Assembly: GCF_001866665.1 (NCBI RefSeq)
Contig: NZ_MLYO01000066.1
Location: 16,687-80,686, forward strand
Origin: Streptomyces monashensis
Lineage (GTDB): Bacteria > Actinomycetota > Actinomycetes > Streptomycetales > Streptomycetaceae
Length of the DNA: 64,000 bases
Direction of reading: 5' to 3'
The translations under genes were made by a program, and so were the position numbers. The notes beneath the pieces were generated by a model. It did not search any database. It saw nothing but the letters and a program-made list of their open reading frames with translations, and was not told the DNA's origin. Of this stretch, positions 56,654 to 64,000 are shown one piece after another. Each line of letters opens with the position of its first letter. The stretch's first letter is position 1.

Positions 56654-57621
56654 TAGCTGATCACCACCTTGACGATGCCGGTGAGGGCGATCTGGGCGAG
56701 GGAGAGGGGGACGAGGAGGGTCCAGGAGAGCTTCTGGAGCTGGTCCTCGCGCAGGCGGGGATAGGTGACGCGGAGCCAGATGACGACGAAGGCGAGGATC
56801 GCGGTCTTCAGCAGGGTCCACAGCCAGCCCAGGCCGGCGGCGCCCCAGGGGCCGTGCCAGCCACCCAGGAAGAGGACGGTGGTCAGGCCGCACAGGACGA
56901 CGATGCCGGCGTACTCGGCGAGGAGGAACAGTGCGAAACGCAGACCGGTGTACTCGGTGTACGCGCCGAAGATGATCTCCGAGTCGGCGACGGGCATGTC
57001 GAACGGCGGACGTTGCAGCTCGGCGAGGCCGGCCACGAAGAAGACGAGCGCGCCGACGATCTGCCAGGGCACCCACCACCAGTGGAACGCGTGCAGGATG
57101 CCGGGCAGGGAGACCGTGCCCGCGGCCATCGCGACCGAGGCGGCGGCCAGCAGCATCGGCAGCTCGTAGGCGAGGAGTTGGGCGGCCGTGCGCAGGCCGC
57201 CGAGGAGGGAGAACTTGTTCGCGCTGGCCCAGCCGGCCATCAGCGAGCCGAGCACGCCGACGCCCATCACCGCGAGCACGAAGAAGACGCCCGCGTCGAC
57301 GACCTGGCCGACCGCGCCCTCGCTCGGGCCGATCGGGATGGCGAGCAGCACGAGGAGGTACGGCAGCAGGGCGACGGCGGGGGCGAGCTGGAAGACGCGG
57401 CGGTCGGCGCCGGCCGGGACCACGTCCTCCTTCTGTGCGAACTTCACGCCGTCCGCGACGAGTTGAGCCCAGCCGTGAAAGCCGCCCGCGTACATCGGGC
57501 CGAGGCGGCCCTGCATGTGGGCCATCACCTTGTGCTCGGTCTGGCCGACGATCAGCGGGAAGGTGAGGAAGACGACGAACACGACCAGGAGTCGCAGGGC
57601 GACGTCCAGCGTGCCGTTCAC
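56653..57621 (-). CDS. nuoH: NADH-quinone oxidoreductase subunit H
   Basis: NuoH, 322 residues, the membrane subunit that builds the quinone channel. The conserved VIVGQTEHKVMAHMQGRLGP and AELQRPPFDMPVADSEIIFG are present. GTG start at 57621 overlaps the nuoC stop, showing that no nuoD-G genes lie between NuoC and NuoH. Confidence 0.95.
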   Translation of the reverse strand: MNGTLDVALRLLVVFVVFLTFPLIVGQTEHKVMAHMQGRLGPMYAGGFHGWAQLVADGVKFAQKEDVVPAGADRRVFQLAPAVALLPYLLVLLAIPIGPSEGAVGQVVDAGVFFVLAVMGVGVLGSLMAGWASANKFSLLGGLRTAAQLLAYELPMLLAAASVAMAAGTVSLPGILHAFHWWWVPWQIVGALVFFVAGLAELQRPPFDMPVADSEIIFGAYTEYTGLRFALFLLAEYAGIVVLCGLTTVLFLGGWHGPWGAAGLGWLWTLLKTAILAFVVIWLRVTYPRLREDQLQKLSWTLLVPLSLAQIALTGIVKVVIS

Positions 57622-59114
57622 TGCGGGCCTCCTGTGGGGTCATCGCCGGGGGTGCGGTCGGGGGTGCTGGGGGTTTCGGGGCGCTCGGGGGGTTCAGCGG
57701 TTGCGGAGCCGGCCGGCCGTTCGGCTTGCCCGCGCTCCGGCTCGCTCTCGGGTTCGCGTTCCGGCTCGCTGTCCGGCTCGCTGTCGGGCACGCGTTCCGG
57801 CTCGGGCCGGGGCGTCGGCTCGGGTGCCGCCCCGGGCTCCACCGTCGGCTTCTGCTCGGTCGTCGGCGTCTGCTCGGCGGTCGGAGTCTGTGCGGCGGTC
57901 GGAGTCTGTGCGGCCGTCGGCTTCTGTTCCGGTTCGTCGAAGGCCGGGCGGGCGTGGTGCCAGGGGGCGTCCGAACTGTGCGGGGCCGTGCTGCGCCGGG
58001 CCGGGCGGGATGCGCCCTCCGGTTCCGCCGGTGCCTGCTCGTGGCCCGGAGCCCGGCCTTGCTCCCGCGCCTGGTCCGGCGCCGGTGCCTCGGCCCGCTG
58101 GGAGGCGGAGCCCTGGGAAGCGGTGCGCGAGCGGCGTGGGCGGGTGGTCGGTGCCGGAGCAGCCGTCGGCGCCGCCGAGGCAGCCTCGGTGGCCCCGGCC
58201 TCCGGTACCGGCCGGCTCGTCCCGCCCGCGCTCTCGGCCTCGCCCTCGGCCGGGGCCGACGTCTGGCTCGCCGAGCCCTGGCTCGCGCTCCGCATCCGGC
58301 GCGGCCGGGCACCGGCACCACTACCGGCGCCGGCAGCCGGAGCTCCCTCCGCGGTTTCCGCGGCCCTGGCGGTGGCCGCGACCTCCGCCGAAGCGTCGGG
58401 CGCCTGGCTCGCGGAGCCCTGGGCGGCTGTGCGGGTGCGCCGTACCGGGCGGTCCCCGGCGGCGGGCGCGCCCGCGCGGGCCGGGCGGTCGCCCGCCGTG
58501 CGTCCTGCCGCCGCGCCGCGCGCCGGGCGGGCCGGGGCCGGGGGGAGCTGGCCCTTCAGCGGGCCCCACTCGTTGGGATCGGGGACGCCCGGGGGCAGCA
58601 TCTGGCGGCGCTTGGGCCCACCGTGTTCGGCTTCCCCGGGCTCCTTCGCGCCGGGCCAGGCCTTGGCCACGCGGGCGGCGAGGACGAAGTCCTTGCGCAG
58701 GGGGTGGCCCTCGAAGGTCTCGGGGAGGAGGAGGTGGTCGAGCCCCGGATGGCCCGTGAAGCGGACGCCGAACATCTCGTGGGTCTCGCGCTCGTGCCAG
58801 GCGGCGCCCGCGTAGACGCCGACGGCGGAGGGCAGCGTCGGCGCCTCGTGCGGGACGGTCGTACGCACGAGGAGGCGGCGGACCGGGCCGAGGGCGACGA
58901 CGTGGGCCGAGACGCGGAAGCCCGCGCCCGGTTCGTCGACGGCGCTCAGCCAGTCGAAGTAGGTGCAGCCCAGGGTCGTACGGGCCGTTTCCAGGGCGGT
59001 GAGCCAGGCGGACGGCGGTACGTCCACGGTCAGGACGTCGTACGACTCCTCGGCCGTGGCGTCCGTACCGAAGAGGTCCTCGACCGGGGCGGGCAGCCAG
59101 CCGACCGTGCTCAT
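57618..59114 (-). CDS. nuoC: NADH-quinone oxidoreductase subunit C with long disordered tail
   Basis: NuoC, 498 residues. The 30-kDa domain lies in residues 1-150 (AWHERETHEMFGVRFTGHPG and HPLRKDFVLA are diagnostic). Residues 190-498 form a disordered Pro/Ala/Glu tail with three copies of an (R)(T/S)A(S/A)QGSASQ motif (228-237, 275-284, 330-339), then TAAQTPTAAQTPTAEQTP repeats (about 400-417) and an acidic Ser-Glu-Pro run. Normal NuoC ends near residue 200-250. It is not fused to NuoD, and the tail has no known fold. Confidence 0.9.
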   Translation of the reverse strand: MSTVGWLPAPVEDLFGTDATAEESYDVLTVDVPPSAWLTALETARTTLGCTYFDWLSAVDEPGAGFRVSAHVVALGPVRRLLVRTTVPHEAPTLPSAVGVYAGAAWHERETHEMFGVRFTGHPGLDHLLLPETFEGHPLRKDFVLAARVAKAWPGAKEPGEAEHGGPKRRQMLPPGVPDPNEWGPLKGQLPPAPARPARGAAAGRTAGDRPARAGAPAAGDRPVRRTRTAAQGSASQAPDASAEVAATARAAETAEGAPAAGAGSGAGARPRRMRSASQGSASQTSAPAEGEAESAGGTSRPVPEAGATEAASAAPTAAPAPTTRPRRSRTASQGSASQRAEAPAPDQAREQGRAPGHEQAPAEPEGASRPARRSTAPHSSDAPWHHARPAFDEPEQKPTAAQTPTAAQTPTAEQTPTTEQKPTVEPGAAPEPTPRPEPERVPDSEPDSEPEREPESEPERGQAERPAGSATAEPPERPETPSTPDRTPGDDPTGGPQ

Positions 59115-59776
59115 CGGGCGTCCCCCTCGGCAGCCGGTGCCGGCGGCTTCACCAGGTCGCTGGTCAGGGCGGCCACCGACGGCCGGGCGGCCCCGGTGCC
59201 GTAGCGCTCCTCCAGCGACTCGCGGGCGATCTTCTCCTGGAGCTTGAGGATGCCCTGGAGCAGCGCCTCGGGGCGCGGCGGGCAGCCGGGGACGTAGACG
59301 TCCACGGGGATGATCTGGTCGACGCCCTTGGTGACGGAGTACGAGTCCCAGTAGGGGCCGCCGCAGTTGGAGCAGGCGCCGAAGGAGATGACGTACTTCG
59401 GCTCGGGCATCTGCTCGTACAGGCGCTTGACGGCCGGGGCCATCTTGTCCGTTACCGTGCCCGACACCACCATCAGGTCGGCCTGGCGGGGGCCCGGCGC
59501 GAAGGGGATGACGCCGAGGCGGATGAAGTCGTGCCGGGCCATCGACGCGGCGATGAACTCGATCGCGCAGCAGGCGAGGCCGAAGTTGAAGACCCAGAGC
59601 GAGTAGCGGCGGCCCCAGTTCAGGATCACCTTCATCGGCTCGGGAGCCAGCCGGGCCAGTGCGCCCAGTCGCTTCGGCTCCGGCAGCAGCACGGGCTCGG
59701 AGACGGCCCCGGGGACAGGCCCGGAGACGGACTCGGTCGCCGACGGGTTCCCGTCCACCGAGTGGTTCACGTCCAT
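59111..59776 (-). CDS. nuoB: NADH-quinone oxidoreductase subunit B
   Basis: NuoB, 221 residues, carries cluster N2. Cysteine motif FGLACCAIEF, FGACSNCGGPYW and VPGCPPRPEALL supply the four ligands. The ATG at 59776 overlaps the end of nuoA by 10 bases. N-terminal 50 residues are disordered. The stop overlaps the nuoC start (ATGA). Confidence 0.94.
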   Translation of the reverse strand: MDVNHSVDGNPSATESVSGPVPGAVSEPVLLPEPKRLGALARLAPEPMKVILNWGRRYSLWVFNFGLACCAIEFIAASMARHDFIRLGVIPFAPGPRQADLMVVSGTVTDKMAPAVKRLYEQMPEPKYVISFGACSNCGGPYWDSYSVTKGVDQIIPVDVYVPGCPPRPEALLQGILKLQEKIARESLEERYGTGAARPSVAALTSDLVKPPAPAAEGDAR

Positions 59777-60222
59777 GTCAGGACGCCCTTCTTGTATGCG
59801 TACAGCAGGCCCACGGCGAGGAAGCCCAGGAAGACGAACATCTCCACGAGGGTCGTCGCGCCGTAGCCGGGGGCGGCGAAGACCGTCGCCCAGGGAAACA
59901 GGAAGATCGAGTCGACCGCGAAGATCACGTACAGGAAGGCGTAGACGTAGTAGCGGACCTGGGTGTGGGCCCAGCCCTCGCCGACGGGGTCGACGCCGCA
60001 CTCGTAGGTCAGGAGCTTCTCGGGGGTGGGGACCACCGGGCGCAGCAGGCGGCCCGCGCCGAAGGCGACGGCGACGAACAGCACGCCGACGAGCGCGAGC
60101 AGGCCCACCACCGAGTAGGACCGGAAGTAGCCGGCCGCGATGACGTTCGCCGTGGCGACCCCACCGTCCCCCAACGTCTCCCGCACCGTCCGTCCCTCAT
60201 TCCCTGACGTCGTGGCCTGCAT
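59767..60222 (-). CDS. nuoA: NADH-quinone oxidoreductase subunit A
   Basis: NuoA, 151 residues from the ATG at 60222 (a start further upstream is possible). Three helices with the conserved KLLTYECGVDPVGEGW loop and FAVDSIFLFPWA. It is the first gene of the operon and divergent from the first histidine kinase, with 207 bases between the starts that must hold both promoters. Confidence 0.92.
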   Translation of the reverse strand: MQATTSGNEGRTVRETLGDGGVATANVIAAGYFRSYSVVGLLALVGVLFVAVAFGAGRLLRPVVPTPEKLLTYECGVDPVGEGWAHTQVRYYVYAFLYVIFAVDSIFLFPWATVFAAPGYGATTLVEMFVFLGFLAVGLLYAYKKGVLTWT

Positions 60223-60355
60223 GACCCGAGTGAATTCGGTGATCCCGTGTGATTCGAGGATCTGTACGCACGGGAGTCTAGGCCCTGATAAAGAGACGGT
60301 AAGCAGCCCGCCGTCGGGTGAGACGGATGGCGGCGGGCCGGGGTTCGGCGGGGGT

Positions 60356-60368
60356 GGGGTTTTCCCCC
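60356..60368. promoter_or_regulatory. GGGGTTTTCCCCC element upstream of kinase 1
   Basis: A palindromic GGGG-N4-CCCC element 61 bases upstream of the first kinase start. A matching element (GGGGAAAACCCCC) lies upstream of the second kinase. It could be an operator for the response regulator; inference from shared form only. Confidence 0.4.
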
Positions 60369-60429
60369 GCGAGCGGAGGGCGGCGTACCGCATGGCGCGG
60401 TGGGCGACGCGCACGGCAGGCTGGCTGCT

Positions 60430-61611
60430 ATGACCGCTCCCAGCTCAGCCGTCGACCGGGCCGACGGCACCGACCGCCTGCCGCCGCCGCGGCCGGCCTA
60501 CGACGCGCACACCTGGAAGGAGATCGCGCATCTCCTGCTGAACCTGCCGGTGGCGGTGTTCTCCTTCGTGTACGCGCTCACCGCGCTGTCCGTCGGCGGT
60601 TCCCTGTCGGTCACGGTGACCGGCCTGCCACTGCTGGCGCTGAGCCTGCTGGGTTCCCGGCAGCTGGGGAAGCTGGAGCGGGCCCGCGCCCGCCGCCTGC
60701 TCGGGGTGCGGGTGGAGGAGCCGACCCCGCTGCCGCTCGCCAAGGGCGGGAGCCTGACGCAGCGGCTGTGGATGGCGCTGAAGGACCCGGTGGGCTGGCG
60801 GACGATGCTGTACGACCTGATCCGGCTGCCCTGGGGCGTCCTCACCTTCTGCACCACGCTGACCTCGTTGATCGCGCTGTGGCCGGTGCTGCCGTATCTG
60901 GCCCGGGGCCTCGCGAACGTGGACCGGGCGCTGGTGCGCGGGCTGCTGTCGCCCTCGGACGAGCTGGAGCGCCGTATCGCCGAGCTGGAGTCGGACCGGG
61001 GGATCGTGGTCGACACGGCCGCCGCCGACCTGCGCCGCATCGAGCGCGACCTGCACGACGGGGCGCAGGCCCGGCTGGTGAACCTGGCCATGGGGCTCGG
61101 CCTGGCCAAGGAGAAGCTGCTGGAGGACCCCGACTCGGCGGCGGCGATGGTGGAGGAGGCGCACGGCGAGGTGAAGCTGGCCCTTCAGGAGCTGCGCGAC
61201 CTCGCCCGGGGCATCCACCCGGCCGTCCTGACCGACCGCGGCCTGGACGCGGCCCTGTCCTCGGTGGCCACGCGCTGCACGGTGCCGGTGAAGGTCACCG
61301 TGGACCTGGCCACCCGCCCGGCGCCCGCCATCGAGGGCATCGCCTACTTCACGGTTTCCGAACTGCTCCAGAACGTCAGCAAGCACAGCCGCGCCCGGGG
61401 CGCCTCCGTCGACGTCTGGCGCGCCGAGGAGCGGCTGCTGATCCAGGTCCGTGACGACGGCCGGGGCGGCGCCCGGCTGGACGGCGGCACCGGGATGCGG
61501 GGGCTCGCCGAGCGGCTGGGCGCGGTGGACGGCCTGTTCGTCCTCGACTCCCCGGCCGGCGGTCCGACGGTGGTCACGGCGGAACTGCCCTGGCGGGACC
61601 GGACCGAGTAA
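60430..61611 (+). CDS. Sensor histidine kinase 1 (NarL-type)
   Basis: A 393-residue kinase. Residues about 30-170 form the membrane-bound putative-sensor domain (four hydrophobic segments). The HisKA_3 site RRIERDLHDGAQARLVNLAM has the phospho-acceptor His209. The ATPase domain has the N box ISELLQN-like VSELLQNVSKHS and G boxes RDDGRGG, GMRGLAERLGA. It probably phosphorylates the LuxR regulator downstream. ATG at 60430. The kinase core is nearly identical to the second kinase. Confidence 0.92.
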   Translation: MTAPSSAVDRADGTDRLPPPRPAYDAHTWKEIAHLLLNLPVAVFSFVYALTALSVGGSLSVTVTGLPLLALSLLGSRQLGKLERARARRLLGVRVEEPTPLPLAKGGSLTQRLWMALKDPVGWRTMLYDLIRLPWGVLTFCTTLTSLIALWPVLPYLARGLANVDRALVRGLLSPSDELERRIAELESDRGIVVDTAAADLRRIERDLHDGAQARLVNLAMGLGLAKEKLLEDPDSAAAMVEEAHGEVKLALQELRDLARGIHPAVLTDRGLDAALSSVATRCTVPVKVTVDLATRPAPAIEGIAYFTVSELLQNVSKHSRARGASVDVWRAEERLLIQVRDDGRGGARLDGGTGMRGLAERLGAVDGLFVLDSPAGGPTVVTAELPWRDRTE

Positions 61612-61651
61612 CCACGCCTGCGGCCGTCCCCGCCTCCCCCGGTGCCGGGGT

Positions 61652-61664
61652 GGGGAAAACCCCC
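61652..61664. promoter_or_regulatory. GGGGAAAACCCCC element upstream of kinase 2
   Basis: The palindromic GGGG-N4-CCCC counterpart of the element upstream of kinase 1, 106 bases upstream of the second kinase start. Confidence 0.4.
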
Positions 61665-61770
61665 GGGTGGAGACGCCGACGGACTCCATGGCCCGCGGAA
61701 CCGCGACGCACGACCGTAGAAGCACGGCCGCGGAGGCACGGCCGACACAACCAGAACGGAACGGGATTCG

Positions 61771-63108
61771 ATGGCCATGGAGTACGGACACGGGTATGAG
61801 CGGGGGCAGGGGCGGCCCGCCGGAACCGGCCACCGGCTGCCCGCCGGACTGCGGGCGCCGTTCGAGGCGCGCAGCTGGCGTGAGTTCGGGTACGTCCTGC
61901 TGAGCCTGCCGATCTCGATCGTGCTGTTCACCTGGACGGTGACGATGGTGTCGCTCGGGGCGGGCCTGCTCGTCACCTTCCTCGGGGTCCCGGTGCTCGC
62001 GGCGGCGCTCGCCGGCTGCCGGGGCTTCGGCGCGCTGGAACGGGTGCGGGCGCGCACGCTGCTCGGGCTGGAGGTGGCCGCGCCGGAGCCGCTGCGGGTG
62101 CGCAAGCCGGGCGCGCTGGCCTGGATGGGGGCGGTCCTCAAGAGCGGCACCTCCTGGCGGAGCACGCTGTACGCGCTGGTGCAGTTCCCCTGGGCGGTGT
62201 TCTCGTTCGTGGTGGCGGTGACCCTGTGGCCCCTGGGCTGGTCGCTGCTGACCTACCCGCTGTGGTTCTGGGTCTTCCCGGCCTACGTCGGCCAGGGCGG
62301 TCTTCAGCTGTACGGCGACGAGCACCACAGCGTGTACCTGGACAACCCGTTCGAGATCACCGTGACCGCGCTGGTCGGACTGCTGGTCACGCTGTCCACG
62401 CCGTGGATCGTCCGGGCCCTGACGACCGTCGACGGGCTGCTGGTGCGCGGGCTGCTGGGGCCGTCGCCGCTGTCGGCGCGCGTGGTGGAGCTGGAGTCGG
62501 ACCGGGGCGTCGTGGTCGACACGGCCGCCGCAGACCTGCGCCGCATCGAGCGCGACCTGCACGACGGGGCGCAGGCCCGGCTGGTGAACCTGGCGATGGA
62601 CCTGGGGCTGGCGAAGGAGAAGCTCCAGGAGGACCCCAGGGCGGCGGCGCAGATGGTGGAGGAGGCGCACGGCGAGGTGAAGACCGCGCTCCAGGAGCTG
62701 CGCGACCTCGCCCGCGGCATCCACCCCGCCGTCCTGACCGACCGCGGCCTGGACGCGGCCCTTTCGTCGGTCGCCTCCCGCTGCACGGTGCCGGTGCGGG
62801 TCGAGGTCGACCTGCCGGGCCGGCCGGCGGCCGCGATCGAGGGCATCGCCTACTTCACGGTCTCCGAACTGCTCCAGAACATCAGCAAGCACAGCCGGGC
62901 CCGGTCCGCGTCGGTGGACGTGTGGCACGCGGAGGACCGGCTGATGCTCCAGGTGATCGACGACGGGGTGGGCGGCGCGGACGTCTCGGGCGGCTCGGGT
63001 CTGGCCGGCCTCGCCGGACGCCTGGGCGCGGTGGACGGCGTCCTCGTGGTGGACTCCCCCGCGGGCGGCCCCACCCGGGTCATCGCGGAACTGCCCTGGC
63101 GAGCCTGA
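61771..63108 (+). CDS. Sensor histidine kinase 2 (NarL-type, paralogue)
   Basis: A 445-residue paralogue of the first kinase. A longer sensor part holds an extra loop with aromatic and His residues (about 160-195, GDEHHSVYL) before the last helices. The HisKA_3 site LRRIERDLHDGAQARLVNL has His264 and the ATPase domain is intact (VIDDGVGGADVS, GLAGLAGRLGA). From the TAAADLRR element on, the two kinases agree almost residue for residue, which points to a tandem duplication with divergence in the sensor. Confidence 0.92.
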   Translation: MAMEYGHGYERGQGRPAGTGHRLPAGLRAPFEARSWREFGYVLLSLPISIVLFTWTVTMVSLGAGLLVTFLGVPVLAAALAGCRGFGALERVRARTLLGLEVAAPEPLRVRKPGALAWMGAVLKSGTSWRSTLYALVQFPWAVFSFVVAVTLWPLGWSLLTYPLWFWVFPAYVGQGGLQLYGDEHHSVYLDNPFEITVTALVGLLVTLSTPWIVRALTTVDGLLVRGLLGPSPLSARVVELESDRGVVVDTAAADLRRIERDLHDGAQARLVNLAMDLGLAKEKLQEDPRAAAQMVEEAHGEVKTALQELRDLARGIHPAVLTDRGLDAALSSVASRCTVPVRVEVDLPGRPAAAIEGIAYFTVSELLQNISKHSRARSASVDVWHAEDRLMLQVIDDGVGGADVSGGSGLAGLAGRLGAVDGVLVVDSPAGGPTRVIAELPWRA

Positions 63109-63261
63109 GCCACACCACTCCCCCCTGCCCCGGCCCCCGCACCTGCCTGGAACCCCCTTGTCCGAGCGTGGAGTTCCCAGGTGGGGCGGCGGGCCGGGGC
63201 GATTGCTGGAATGCTTGACCTCCGTACGGACCGTAGGGACGAACACCGTCGGAGAACGGGC

Positions 63262-63951
63262 ATGGGGGGCCGGGAGATCGTGGAGAACAGGGTGCGGGTG
63301 GTCATCGCCGAGGACTCGGTGCTGCTCAGAGAGGGCCTGACCCGGTTGCTGACCGACCGTGGGCACGATGTCGTGGCAGGTGTCGGGGACGCGGAGGCGC
63401 TGGTGAAGACCGTCGCCGACCTCGACGGGCAGGGCGCGCCGCCCGACGTGGTGGTGGCGGACGTACGGATGCCGCCGACGCACACCGACGAGGGCGTGCG
63501 CGCGGCCGTGCGGCTGCGCAAGGCGTATCCGCGGCTCGGGGTGCTGGTGCTGTCGCAGTACGTGGAGGAGCGCTACGCCACCGAGCTGCTGGCCGGTTCC
63601 AGCCGGGGCGTGGGCTATCTCCTCAAGGACCGGGTCGCCGAGGTGCGCGAGTTCGTGGACGCGGTGGTGCGGGTCGCCGAGGGCGGTACGGCGCTGGACC
63701 CGGAGGTGGTCGCGCAGTTGCTCGGCCGCAGCCGCAAGCAGGACGTGCTGGCGGGGCTGACCCCGCGCGAGCGCGAGGTGCTCGGGCTGATGGCCGAGGG
63801 CCGTACGAACTCGGCGATCGCCCGGCAGCTGGTGGTCAGCGACGGCGCCGTGGAGAAGCACGTCAGCAACATCTTTCTGAAGCTCGGCCTGGCGCCGAGC
63901 GACGGCGACCACCGACGGGTGCTGGCCGTTCTGACGTATCTGAACTCCTGA
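63262..63951 (+). CDS. LuxR/NarL-family response regulator
   Basis: A 229-residue regulator. The receiver has the acidic pocket VIAEDSVLLREGL, the phospho-Asp67 in VVVADVRMPP, Ser98 in VLVLSQY and Lys in LLKDRV. The C-terminal LuxR helix-turn-helix is LTPREREVLGLMAEGRTNSA, then SDGAVEKHVSNIFLKLGL. ATG at 63262 is likely; a GTG ten codons on is possible. It is the only regulator next to the two kinases, so both may act on it. Confidence 0.93.
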   Translation: MGGREIVENRVRVVIAEDSVLLREGLTRLLTDRGHDVVAGVGDAEALVKTVADLDGQGAPPDVVVADVRMPPTHTDEGVRAAVRLRKAYPRLGVLVLSQYVEERYATELLAGSSRGVGYLLKDRVAEVREFVDAVVRVAEGGTALDPEVVAQLLGRSRKQDVLAGLTPREREVLGLMAEGRTNSAIARQLVVSDGAVEKHVSNIFLKLGLAPSDGDHRRVLAVLTYLNS

Positions 63952-64000
63952 CGGCCACCTCCACCGTGCCCACCCCGACCACCACCGTGTACGGACCGCC

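Noticed and set aside
60445..63912. A long minus-strand frame opposite both histidine kinases
   Set aside because: Antisense shadow; the internal repeat in its product simply mirrors the duplicated kinases.

Overview
This window is a high-GC actinobacterial chromosome segment, almost certainly Streptomyces. The evidence is the very strong third-position G/C bias, GTG/TTG starts, the XRE-DUF5753/DUF397/ATPase trio, and the order tRNA-Trp, secE, nusG, rplK, rplA, lipoprotein, rplJ, rplL, rpoB, rpoC ... rpsL, rpsG, fusA, tuf. This is core chromosome: the str and rif blocks, cell-wall, tRNA and respiratory genes. Smaller accessory elements are embedded in it.

Layout. 1-5.5 kb: two membrane-associated hypotheticals, a DUF397 / XRE-DUF5753 pair divergent from an anti-sigma-like ATPase, a winged-helix protein and an Rpn/PD-(D/E)XK-type protein. 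5.6-10.3 kb (minus): rpsL-rpsG-fusA-tuf with a recognisable rpsL promoter and a tuf terminator. 10.5-17.9 kb (plus): an unusual cassette between rpsL and rpoC. It holds a Crp/Fnr regulator, a class III nucleotidyl-cyclase-like protein, a STAND/HEAT-type protein, an SPFH-like coiled-coil protein, a Pycsar-effector-like (DUF5706) membrane protein and an M48 metallopeptidase. 18-31.4 kb (minus): rpoC, rpoB, rplL, rplJ with an L10 leader, a lipoprotein, rplA, rplK, nusG, secE and tRNA-Trp. 31.6-37.2 kb: aspC, adenosine deaminase, a TetR/oxidoreductase pair and murB. 37.5-41.4 kb: an MFS exporter with its TetR regulator and two matching operators, a two-gene (R)-hydratase pair, rpmG, tRNA-Met and tRNA-Thr. 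41.9-46.9 kb: an amidohydrolase, an NAD(P)-binding protein, four small proteins that look like mobile-element relics, tRNA-Tyr and yajQ. 47-49.8 kb: an APC permease, yccF and htpX. 49.9-60.2 kb (minus): a ten-gene partial complex I operon (nuoA-B-C-H-I-J-K-L-M-N) without nuoD, E, F and G. 60.4-64 kb: two tandem paralogous histidine kinases and a LuxR-type response regulator.

The most interesting signal is the 10.5-17.9 kb cassette. The cyclase-like protein carries a Gly-rich motif near its C-terminus, and the translationally coupled STAND protein carries almost the same motif near its N-terminus (65 of 72 bases identical by hand count). This is the architecture of paired amyloid-type signalling motifs that link bacterial NLR-like proteins to their effectors. 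Together with an apparently intact cyclase active site, a PycTM-like effector and membrane quality-control-like partners, it suggests a composite cyclic-nucleotide/NLR conflict or stress system. Function is inferred and no experiment or search was run. A second pattern is a family of perfect CACGCGCG(CG)TG palindromes, mainly in intergenic DNA between 32.8 and 51.2 kb.
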